Shown in pieces: positions 56,520-64,000 of a stretch of 64,000 nucleotides of DNA. The stretch comes from Aphrophora alni (lineage: Eukaryota; Arthropoda; Insecta; Hemiptera; Aphrophoridae): NCBI GenBank assembly GCA_963513935.1, contig OY740772.1, positions 12,246,098 to 12,310,097 on the forward strand. The letters are read 5' to 3'. The notes below the pieces were generated by a model. That model did no database searches, had not been told where the DNA came from, and saw only the letters and a list, made by a program, of their open reading frames with translations. How positions within the stretch are numbered: position 1 is the first letter of the stretch; each line of letters begins with the position of its first letter. The translations under genes and the position numbers were made by a program.

Positions 56520-59500
56520 TAAAGCGATGATGACAAAGGTTTTTCATCTTTAAACAACAAAGAAGAAATATATCAGAAATCGGAAAAGAGTAAGATATTG
56601 AAGGGGAATAAAAACCAAAAAGTAAAGTGACGCTGGAAGTAAAGGATCTTGAAAGAATCAATGAGTTTCCATTAGGAAGCAAGATCGCTGCCAATGGTAT
56701 GATACAAGAAGAGTTGGCACAAAGGATATGAATATTAAATCGTTCACCATGTTTTATAACATGATGATGGATATAATATGCTGATGGAAGATAGGGAAGG
56801 GAATAAAACTATCAACCAGTTTTAAAATATGGATCAGAGACATTGGACGAAGAAAGATCTGAGTAAACTGTAAGCGACGAGATGCAATTTTTTTATAGGA
56901 ATACAAAATGTTGCAAAAGGGATAGAACAAGAAGAAAAAACCTTCAGAACAGGCTCAATATTAAATCACCGAATGATTCAATCAAGAAGAAACGTTTGCA
57001 ATTGTTTGGGCTTGTAATGATGGAGGAGGAATTAAAAATGACTAAAAGAACACTATAGAATATAGAAAAGAGAAGAAGACCTATGAGAAGGGCATGAACA
57101 AGATGGAAGATTCAAGTTTAGAAGGATATGCAGACCAAGAAAGTAAGATATGTAGACTGGTAGAGGAGAAGCAGGTGTGGAGAGAATGTCAGGAAGAGAT
57201 TTTGCCAAGGTGAAACATGAAAAGATAATGATGATAATTTATCAAAAAATTATAATTTATCTCTAAATTATTTACAGAAATCAAAATTATTACTATATTA
57301 CGTCAAATTGATGTATACAAAAAATATTACAAAATCAGCATCTAGAAAGTCATAAATACAAATAGTAAACAGGCTAGTTCTAACCATGAAGTGAACTCTG
57401 AAGACGTAATAATTGTAACACAAAAAAAGAAAGTGATTTTTAATTCAAACTTATAAAATATAACATCATTATAAATGGATATTGTAACAAACAACGTTAC
57501 TAAAACAAAAGCTTCAATCACAATTAAAAAACCAGATGTGGAAAACAATGTGTTGACAAACAGCAACCAGCTGATAAGTTGCATATGATTTTATGATTTC
57601 ATTTATTTGAAACAGTTGTTGTTAACAGTGTTTATAGATGTTATAACCACAAGGGCAAGACATTGAGAATTCAGTTATTTCACATCTCAACACAGGCAGC
57701 CACAACATTTATGCTCTGAATAACAGGAAAAGATTTACCACATTAGCTAGAGCAACATAGTATGCACAGGCTTTGTCAAAAAACCTAAGTTGGACCAACT
57801 ACAACAATTGTCTTCAACCAAATTTATAGGTTAAAAAGAGGTCAAACAACATGCTCACAAAATTTTACCTCCAGCTCATTGAACCCTAGCCATGCTTCGG
57901 TTCTACAGATCTGCTTTCTTCCCTTGATTGCAAAAAATGTTTGCCTATCCAAATTTCACATTCTAGTGCTGTTAAACAACATACAAAACTGAACTTGGCA
58001 TTAATTTGTCAGCTAAACCTACTTAGTTTTCCTATTCAGTGTGTCTGCCTTCTACTTTCCACCGGAAAAAATCTCTGCCGAACAAAGTTTCAAGTTCTAG
58101 TGTACCTAGTCGAACAATGGGCACAGTAAGTGCTAGCTTGGCACCAATTCGTCACATGATCTGTTAAACATGACGTGTTCATAATTTTAAAAAATAATTT
58201 GAAGCCATTTAAAAAAAAAATTGCATATAATAAAAAGTGTGTGGCACCTTTAATCTAGTTACTGGCAATTTTTCAGTGTGACAATTATGACAAAAATGAC
58301 ATTATCTCTCTTAATGCAAGAGGGAAGTTCTTTTATAAGTTATTAAAAGGATCTTGGGATTGGAAATGATGAGAGTAAATAAGTATATGAAGTGTGTCTC
58401 TAAAGAAGCAACTTACCAATTATGGATTAGAAGATCGGATTTTTGGTCTAGCGAGGGGAGAATTGTTGCCACTTAAAAGTACTTCAACCCTTCATTGTTA
58501 CTTCTCAAGTCCTGGGCTAGGCTTTAAGCAATGTTATCCTGGAGGCCTTTTACAATATATTCCCCTGTAAAGAAAATTTGATTACTACATTATATTTAGG
58601 AAATTATTATAAGTAACCTTGAGACCTTTAATTAATTTTTAGCACTATTTTTTTCATTCAACAAAATTAATGGACTTGTAATCCTAAATTTTAATTTCTC
58701 CTGTTTTCTAAGCTAAATTGTAATGTTGTTTGTTTAGGTACTCTGGATATTACATCACAACTTGGAGAATCATCACAAGAGAACACACAAGGTAAGTAAA
58801 ACTATCATGTTCTTGAATATTTTCAGAGTTTTCTAGCTATAGACTAATTCATTACCCAGAGAATGCAGTTTGCACATCAACCAGCTCCTATCAAACAAGC
58901 ATTCCCTCTGTGACTGTAACAACCTATTGTTCACTACTGATCAATATAAAATTTAAATATGAACATAATTTCATGTGTTAATGTATAACAAAATAACAAA
59001 TTGATTCAAATTTTGAGTTATGAAATATCTCTTTAATTTATTTGGAGTAGAACTGAATGATTTAATCTACAGGAGAGAAATTAGACCTTTTTTTATATTT
59101 TTTATTTATTATTATTTTTTTTTATGTAACGTGTTCATCCTTTACATTTGTAAGACCAATGGTGATGGCAAACCACCATATCAGAACTAAAAAGACATGG
59201 GGTTAAACTGGGGATCGAACCCTTCATCAGAGATTCCTCAATCTGATGATCACACCTCGGAATGTTTGATTTATTTAAGGTGAAAACCGTAAAGGTTGTC
59301 ATCACTTGAACTTCTAAACATACAAACTACAAATTAAATAACAATGAATATACAGTATATAATTTATACATAAATATTAACAACATAAACACAACAACAC
59401 TGTATATGGTTGACAAACGTAACTTACTTTAAAATTTAACAGAAAACTAAAATAATATATTACAGGGTTGTAAAGGAATTACGTGTCTCGCAACATATTT

Positions 59501-61140
59501 TATTTTAGAAAATTGTTTTATGGTGTAAAAGCAAAAAACCTTGTTGTTATCACAAACTTCAAGACAAAAGAAGAAAAAATGACATACAATAGAGTTCCCT
59601 AGCATCTAATATTACTCTAATAGTGTCAGTAACGTACTATAACTAGGACTCAAGGAAAGACATTCTTCCCAGGCCTGAAGCTCTAATACTAGGAAATACA
59701 CTTACAGAGGTAAATGCTTGACAAAAGTACAAACTGTAACATTAATGTATCATCAGCCATTTATAATTTGCTTCAAATTGAATTTCTTCTATATGTTCAT
59801 GCACTTTATAAATGTCAAAATGATGATCAAACATTGTAAGAAGTATAGAGGAAGTTATGCGATAGGTCAAATTATTAATGTAGAGGTTTTGAAAATATAT
59901 CCATTAACAGTTTATGGAATGATATCTGTCGTCTGTGCAGTGCTCTATAGTCCAAACATGTGGGCCGATTTTAATCAAATTTGGTGTGTGAATATATTTT
60001 GGACGTATCCTTGGAAATTTCTTCTTTTTTTCATTAACTAAATTTTTTTTTTTAGTTTTTGGGGTAGCTGCCATAAATAAAAATATATTTTAAATTACGA
60101 TTTTCGGAAAGTTAACTAAGGATATTTTGCTCAAGTTTAGTCTCTAATGACCTAAATAAAATCTTTTGCTCACTATCTTTCTAAAAATGTTAGTTTGTGA
60201 GTTATTGGTGGAAAACAACAAATCGGTCAAGGTCTCTTATAAAATAAGTAATTTTTCAAAATCGGTTACAGATTAAATATTACTGTTCAGGAATAATTTC
60301 AAAAAACGAATCTTTACCGCCGTCATTTAAAGCGTAATTTTATCAAATACGATTTATTCTGAGGATACATTTATGCCACAAGAAAAGCAAATTTAGGCTC
60401 TTATTTAAGTATATAAATATTTTTCACAGACCCATGGTTTATTTTTACTTTTTGATTAACAAGTACCTGTCATTTTTTATGATAATTTAGCGTTTGATTA
60501 GTTTTTATTTGGTTTTGGGGATGGGTGAATGAGAAAGTTTGTGCACAATTAATTTTATTTTTTGATCATTAAACATAAACACTAATAAATCGTGTTAAAA
60601 TATAATAATTACATTTTTCACTTGCTTGTATTCACATTCGATTAGAAATTACCAATGTAATTCAATACATTGTGTCCCCAATTGTTTTTTTAATCTATTA
60701 AAATAATCGAAAAAATGGCTTGTTAAAGTGAGACAGTATGTTTGTGTTTGTGTGCAGAATTTGTTGGGGAGATGTGCAAACCTCATTCTCTGGATCCTCA
60801 TCCCTCGGGGGAAGTGTTCAAACCTCATTCGTTGGACCCTCGTCCTTGTCCTGTGTGCGGACGAATCTACAGTAACATCTCCAACTTGCGACAACATATT
60901 CGTCTCATTCATTATCCCGAATGTATTACGTGTCCCCTTTGTCATAAACCATTTAAAAATAAACTATATCTTAGGCGGCATTTACTCAGTTATCACGAAT
61001 GGAATCCACAGAATCAAAGTGATCAGAGATACATGCATGTTACAGCTAAAAACGTATCTACGCCTGTTTTTAACACTAAATCAGAGACTCCGGAAGGTTT
61101 TTATGAAAGTAGTAACAATGTAGCGAACACATTGTTGTAA
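48422..61140 (+). CDS. BTB/POZ zinc-finger transcription factor
   Basis: Join 48422-48607, 49248-49427, 52082-52312, 54970-55111, 58738-58791, 60758-61140; all borders AG/GT; 391 residues. The BTB domain (about 1-118) opens [20 protein letters not shown] and has the arthropod signature [20 protein letters not shown], then [20 protein letters not shown] and CLQIRGLT. It mediates dimerisation in nuclear regulators such as Broad, Tramtrack, Lola and Fruitless. Residues 123-264 are polar, with a basic PPSKKTCRP patch. Two C2H2 fingers follow: C295/C298/H311/H316 and C323/C326/H339/H344, both with 12- and 4-residue spacings. The start is the first ATG after the acceptor at 48402, in BTB context. 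Upstream non-coding exons are not visible. The subfamily cannot be fixed from the sequence alone; the BTB part reads closest to the Broad/Tramtrack/Lola group. Confidence 0.87.
48608..49247 (+). other. BTB gene intron 1
   Basis: 640 nt, phase 0. It contains a palindrome at 48884-48946 (arms gaaaacacaatttt and aaaattgtgttttc). Nothing else. Confidence 0.75.
49248..49427 (+). CDS. BTB gene exon 2: rest of BTB domain
   Basis: The acceptor is ctgatttcag and the donor aag/gtaatt; 60 codons, phase 0-0. It encodes [20 protein letters not shown] through [14 protein letters not shown], completing the BTB fold. Confidence 0.9.
49730..50060 (+). mobile_element. Mariner-like transposase N-terminal relic
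   Basis: It reads [20 protein letters not shown] and then [20 protein letters not shown] with [14 protein letters not shown], the first helix-turn-helix of SETMAR-type mariner transposases (…ETFEML..YG...LSR..VFEW...FK.G). A stop follows, with later traces (LNKNAV) in another frame. No catalytic part remains. Confidence 0.78.
50637..51325 (+). repeat. Family B dispersed repeat, copy 4 (most complete)
   Basis: The full order of landmarks is present: 'cacagccccatcatacagtg', 'aaattgtattggtagatcaa', 'tacaggttttctgaacatcg', 'cagatcttgtaacacgaata', 'aattaaaatctgcaaatttt', 'accaccattttaacattttc' and 'gtgaaacatgaagatcagta'. Confidence 0.7.
52082..52312 (+). CDS. BTB gene exon 3: polar middle region
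   Basis: The acceptor is tttttttcag and the donor gaa/gtaagt; 77 codons, phase 0-0. It encodes a charged, Ser-rich linker ([18 protein letters not shown]...) with a PPSKKTCRP patch that could be a nuclear localisation signal. No folded domain is seen. Confidence 0.8.
52370..52990 (-). mobile_element. piggyBac transposase C-terminal relic
   Basis: On the minus strand the frame ending at about 52742 reads [18 protein letters not shown] and then [20 protein letters not shown] with [11 protein letters not shown] before a stop. The C..C....C..C...H..C pattern is the cysteine-rich domain that closes piggyBac transposases. The downstream strand (52420-52480) is shared with 45740-45800 and 53853-53910, so this is one member of a small family. 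The catalytic core is missing. Confidence 0.7.
54045..54245 (-). repeat. Family A dispersed repeat
   Basis: 'aagccctttaatactctaat', 'aggagagacctaataggaac', 'gatagggatctaacctaaga', 'cagagtcatactcagcccct' and 'gaggg' match the family A minus strand in order. Confidence 0.65.
54970..55111 (+). CDS. BTB gene exon 4, with read-through alternative
   Basis: The acceptor is ttgttgcag and the preferred donor caag/gtgata; 142 nt ending in phase 1. It encodes [20 protein letters not shown]...GYSLQ. If the donor is not used the frame continues for ten codons (DRLVIVLDT) to TAA at 55141-55143, giving a protein without zinc fingers; an AATAAA at 55606 could serve that transcript. The donor 'gtgata' is weaker than the gtaagt borders of neighbours. 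Confidence 0.78.
55155..55300 (+). mobile_element. tRNA-derived SINE-like sequence
   Basis: 'tgatctagtgg' resembles an RNA polymerase III A box and 'gggttcttctcc', about 40 bases later, a B box (consensus GGTTCGANTCC). The head 'ctccgtttgatctagtggct' looks tRNA-like, but it cannot be a functional tRNA because the arms do not close. It starts about 12 bases after the read-through stop at 55143. The 3' end is unclear. Confidence 0.5.
56219..56243. repeat. (TA)n microsatellite
   Basis: About 12 TA units immediately before the family A copy. Confidence 0.9.
56250..56570 (+). repeat. Family A dispersed repeat with (TC)n expansion
   Basis: The longest plus-strand copy: 'ttaccctcaggggttgcaca', 'aactggatctacac', 'catgtagtcttaggttagat', 'cctatcaggtctcttgtgac', 'ccgactctgacactattata', then (TC)n at 56459-56515 where other copies have a short T/C-rich run, then 'aaagcgatgatgac' and 'ctttaaacaacaaagaag'. 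Confidence 0.7.
56700..57190 (+). mobile_element. Decayed non-LTR retrotransposon 3' end
   Basis: Same family as 890-1390. Matching words are 'gatctgagtaaactgtaagc', 'atgcaattttt', 'caatcaagaagaaacgtttg', 'actaaaagaacactatagaa' and 'gaaaagagaagaagacctat'. The frame is broken by stops. Confidence 0.6.
57910..58165 (+). repeat. Duplicated segment of about 110-130 bp
   Basis: Two neighbouring halves share 'tctgctttcttcccttgatt'/'tctgccttctactttccacc', 'caaatttcacattctagtg'/'caaagtttcaagttctagtg', 'aacttggcattaatttgtca'/'gcttggcaccaattcgtcac' and 'ctaaacc'/'ctgttaaac'. It is possibly an old tandem transposon scrap; no family is assigned. Confidence 0.5.
58738..58791 (+). CDS. BTB gene exon 5: 54-nt micro-exon
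   Basis: The acceptor is gtttgtttag and the donor caag/gtaagt; entering and leaving in phase 1, 54 nt. It encodes [18 protein letters not shown]. Being symmetric it can be skipped without frame change, joining exon 4 directly to the zinc-finger exon. The borders and the preserved frame support it; no homologue was checked. Confidence 0.68.
59085..59290 (-). mobile_element. tRNA-derived SINE
   Basis: On the minus strand 'gaagggttcgatccccagtt' contains a perfect B box GGTTCGATCCC. A possible A box lies about 35-45 bases upstream, and the element ends in an A-rich tail (T-rich on plus at about 59090-59124). Tail, B box and length together fit a SINE. It lies inside a BTB intron. Confidence 0.65.
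59900..60560 (+). repeat. Family C repeat, longest copy
   Basis: It combines the 5' part seen at 16270 ('aaatttggtgtgtgaatata') with the 3' part seen at 47770 ('tgagttattggtggaaaaca', 'cacaagaaaagcaaatttag', 'tttggttttggggatgggtg'). It has no transposase-like frame. Confidence 0.6.
60758..61140 (+). CDS. BTB gene exon 6: two C2H2 zinc fingers and stop
   Basis: The acceptor is tttgtgtgcag; it enters in phase 1 (G/AA gives Glu) and ends TAA at 61138-61140. A duplicated KPHSLDP motif precedes the fingers [22 protein letters not shown] and [22 protein letters not shown], then a 47-residue polar tail ending VANTLL. An overlapping frame from 60728 is a shadow. Related insect genes often have several alternative finger exons; only this one is visible. 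Confidence 0.88.
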
Positions 61141-61153
61141 GTGTTTTGTTGTA

Positions 61154-61159
61154 AATAAA
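61154..61159 (+). terminator. Polyadenylation signal AATAAA
   Basis: It lies only 14 bases after the TAA of the finger exon. A second candidate (gaaataaagt) is near 62028, so the 3' UTR could be about 30 or about 900 nt. Confidence 0.45.
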
Positions 61160-62310
61160 AATCTAGCACATAGGTAACTAAACTACTTTGTAAAATATAA
61201 ATGTGCCACATTTTATAATGTAGTAATACTTAATACTAGAATCCTTCTTTAAGTGATACACGTTGATTATTGTCACAAGCTAACAAAATGTCTGTATAGT
61301 TTAATACAATCTTCAATGAACAACGTGCTAAAATTCACAATATTGATTTTTATAATTCCCCTTAAACATAATTACAAGTGCAAAAATTAAGAACATACTA
61401 ATTATAATTTAGTTCATTCCCTGCAGTATCGTAATGTATATTTTCAGTTTGTTATCACAATTTGAGGGTTCTATAGCTAAACTAGAACTAACATTTAAAT
61501 CTAATCTAATATAAATAATGTCCTAGCCTACCACCCATCCTGTTCCAAGATGTATCCACGTATCAACTTGAACCCATGTCATTGATCTGGAGTGACCTTA
61601 TAAAACACCATGCATGCACCTAATAAATATTTATTGTTTTAAACTACTTTAAATGTACATAAATAATTTAAATTTATGCAATATTATATAAAATGTGAAA
61701 CTTGGGTTAGTGATAAGGAATTAGATTTAAATTAGAATTATTCTAAGTCTTAATGTAGCAGAGCATCGACAATAGGTGGAACATATTTAAGAAGTTAGGA
61801 AACCGCACAGCTTTCAGCCACTAAACGTAATGTGAAACACTAGATGAATTTGTGTACTGCTAGGATCAGGGATGGCCCGAGAGAAGAGAGACAGTCAGGC
61901 ATCGCCAGGAATTCCATCTGCATAAGAGAAGGAATCTGGAAGGGTCACGACATATCTTCAGTGGGTTCAACTGATATTGGTGAGCAAGCTCTATAGTTAT
62001 TGTCATTTGTTCTGTTTACTTGAAATAAAGTAGTACTGACTTAATTTGATTTATATCTCAATTTAGAAAAATTATTGGAAAAATTGTAAGTGTTTGTAAT
62101 AGTAAATGTTTTCTGATTGTAACATTGAATACATACAAGATATATTTACATATATAATAAATTTATACTTACAAGTACAGTTGAACCACCGATCTTTAAT
62201 TATGATTGAATTTGTAACACGGCCTATTAAAGTAATCCTACTTTATAACAGTCGAATTGACTGACCCACTTTTCTTTCCAGTCTGCTTGTATATCCTCTA
62301 GTGTTCCACG
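61160..62310. other. Non-coding stretch after the BTB gene
   Basis: May include a longer 3' UTR. No coding frame, repeat family or RNA gene recognised. Confidence 0.5.
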
Positions 62311-62312
62311 TA

Positions 62313-62715
62313 CAGTAGAACCCCTCTAATCCGTCACCTTCGGGACTGGAGGCATGGTCGGAACGCAAAAAAAGGTCAGATTATCCGAAAAAAGTCAATA
62401 TTTATTACATACTGTATTATATAAAGAGATTTAGAGATTTTTTTTTTAAGTGAAATAAGTGATATATAAACGTTTAAAAGTCTATATATAAACTTTGCGA
62501 GTACTATAGCAAATCAATAGAAACAACACGAGAAATGACACAGCACTAAAGCGGAATGACACAGTACTGAAGCGGGAAAGCGATAACAAACCGGAAAGAA
62601 TGGTGCCAGACGGGCCGTGAGTCATCGGTAAGTCGGCACAATATCGCGAGCTCAAGCACGGTCGGATTAACCGGAGTAACGGACCACCCGAGGGCGGATT
62701 AGAGGGGTTCTACTG
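62313..62715. mobile_element. pogo/Tigger-like MITE with perfect inverted ends
   Basis: It begins CAGTAGAACCCCTCTAATCC and ends with the exact complement over 21 bp (62313-62333 and 62695-62715), flanked by TA at 62311-62312 and 62716-62717. Ends starting CAGT.GAACC with TA targets are typical of the pogo branch of Tc1/mariner elements. The 403-bp interior has no transposase frame. It is G+C-richer than its surroundings. Confidence 0.87.
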
Positions 62716-62717
62716 TA

Positions 62718-63205
62718 GCTGCAAACTCAGTGGTTTTCTAACATTTTACATTATTTTCCAACTATTGTCTATGCTCTACTACTTGTATTAAGACTTAGAA
62801 TAATTCTAATTTCATGTCCCTAACATTTTATAAACAAATTAATACTGTTAATGTTAATATCTTGGCTCTAATAAACAAAATAAACATGAATTTGGTTGAT
62901 ACATCTACAGTGTGGGAGGGTTGGTAGTCCATCATTTATGTTGGTTTAGATTTAAATTTCACTTTTAGTTTATCTGTAAAACCTTCTAATGGTAATAACT
63001 ATATTATCAAAATCTACATCAGATTTATTTAAGGGAATAAATAATTATTATTTCAATTGTTCTAATTTTATTTTTTGTATCTGTAAATTGTGGTTTGACA
63101 AATATCAATTAATTTTGTTAATAAACTCATTTATATGTTCTTCAACGGTACTCATAAGTATTTTTTGTATAACTCTTAAAAGCATGTTATTTATAATTTT
63201 TTAAG

Positions 63206-63242
<37 letters not shown>

Positions 63243-64000
63243 ATAGTTATGATTGTAATTCAATTATGGTTGTTAATGTCAACAAATACTTGAAAAAAAA
63301 TCTATCACTCAAGGAAGGAACTGTGTATCACTTTTAAGATAGATTTAATAGAACTTAATACAGTGTACTTCACAATTTTAATTTGTCAGAAAGGTAGTAC
63401 TATACAAGATGAAAATGTTAATTATGATAAAATGGACAAACAAACCATAGTTTATTAGTTCTGTTTGTATAAAATATATAATGCTTTATCAACGCCAAAC
63501 ACTTCAAGATAAGAATATGAACACATCATTTGTCTCCGCTTCCACAAAAATGTGTATGAATATTTATAGAACTGTAATTAAAATAAATCTATAAAATTGT
63601 TGTAGGTTAGTTGAATTAAACCACAATAATTGTTTTGGCATTTTTCATTTTAATAACACTTTTATGTGGTATATATTATATTATTTGTAAAAGTATACTT
63701 ATTTTAGATTAAACTAGATTACGTATCTGTCAGCAATTCATTAATTGAAAAAGTTTTCTATAGATTTAAATGTGAAAAACAATTGTGGTTATCATCGTCT
63801 TATTAATTAAAAATGGCTACCAGTTTTGGAAATTTATGAATCTATTTACAAATCTTATATAAAATTGCACATTATACAACATGGACACAATATACCAATT
63901 TTTGATATTTAAAATTCAATAATAAATAAATGAAGGTATAATATATTAAACATAGATTGTAAAAATATTTTGTTACAACCTATATACACCGTCCAACTAA
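62718..64000. other. Non-coding stretch to window end
   Basis: AT-rich with no gene. A 71-codon frame at 62989-63204 has low-complexity composition and is not supported. The only marked feature is the (TA)n run below. Confidence 0.55.
63210..63239. repeat. (TA)n microsatellite
   Basis: About 14-15 TA units. Confidence 0.95.

Larger units (their letters stand above)
55112..58737 (+). other. BTB gene intron 4 with SINE, family A and LINE scrap
   Basis: Holds a tRNA-like SINE (55155-55300), a family A copy with a (TC)n run (56250-56570), a LINE relic (56700-57190) and a short duplicated segment (57910-58165). 55300-56215 and 57200-57900 show nothing I can name. Confidence 0.65.
58792..60757 (+). 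other. BTB gene intron 5 with SINE and family C copy
   Basis: Contains a minus-strand SINE (59085-59290) and a family C copy (59900-60560). 59300-59890 shows only faint family A similarity near 59560-59690. Confidence 0.65.

Noticed and set aside
59718..60041. 107-codon plus-strand frame before the zinc-finger exon
   Set aside because: It overlaps a family C repeat and is rich in F/I/K/N/Y as expected of AT-rich noise.
1..64000. CRISPR arrays, operons, ribosome binding sites, riboswitches, rRNA genes or endogenous viruses
   Set aside because: None seen; the gene structure is eukaryotic and the repeats are transposons or coding minisatellites.

Overview
The window looks like animal nuclear DNA, most likely from an insect. 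It is strongly AT-rich, has long introns with GT-AG borders, and holds two genes of insect-type families in a dense field of decayed transposons. I cannot name the species. The mix of mariner, piggyBac, Harbinger, pogo-like and Jockey/I-type elements fits many insects; a hemipteran is only a guess.

Region 1 (393-18263, + strand) is the 3' part of a very large secreted extracellular-matrix gene that I read as the orthologue of Drosophila tenectin (Tnc). Six exons splice in one frame (125+148+273+5112+4888+103 nt, 3548 codons plus TGA). They encode four complete von Willebrand factor C (VWC) domains and a fifth, short one. An RGD tripeptide lies in the second VWC. Two giant exons of 5.1 and 4.9 kb each encode about 1,500 residues of acidic, cysteine-free, Ser/Thr/Pro/Glu/Lys-rich disordered chain ending in a VWC. 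The gene's 5' end lies to the left of the window.

Region 2 (about 19.2-48.4 kb) is a gene desert built of mobile elements. It contains nested foldback MITEs, a 5'-truncated LINE with a 14-bp target-site duplication, a piggyBac-like element between TTAA sites, a TIR element with a transposase-like N-terminus, several mariner relics, a decayed Jockey-type LINE, and three dispersed repeat families that I call A, B and C.

Region 3 (48403-61140, + strand) is a complete-looking BTB/POZ zinc-finger transcription-factor gene. Six coding exons (186+180+231+142+54+383 nt) give a 391-residue protein with an N-terminal BTB domain, a polar middle and two C2H2 fingers. Reading through the fourth exon would give a finger-less short form, and a tRNA-like SINE begins just after that stop. 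The introns carry a piggyBac C-terminal relic, mariner and LINE scraps, family A and B copies and a second SINE.

Region 4 (61141-64000) is non-coding and holds an intact-looking pogo-like MITE with perfect 21-bp inverted ends and TA duplications.

The two genes are unrelated in function (integrin-binding matrix protein, nuclear regulator) and nothing suggests co-regulation. I found no clear new biological system. The items most worth a second look are the modular giant exons of the tenectin-like gene and the shared CTGANGATGG...GAAAC motif in several foldback elements.
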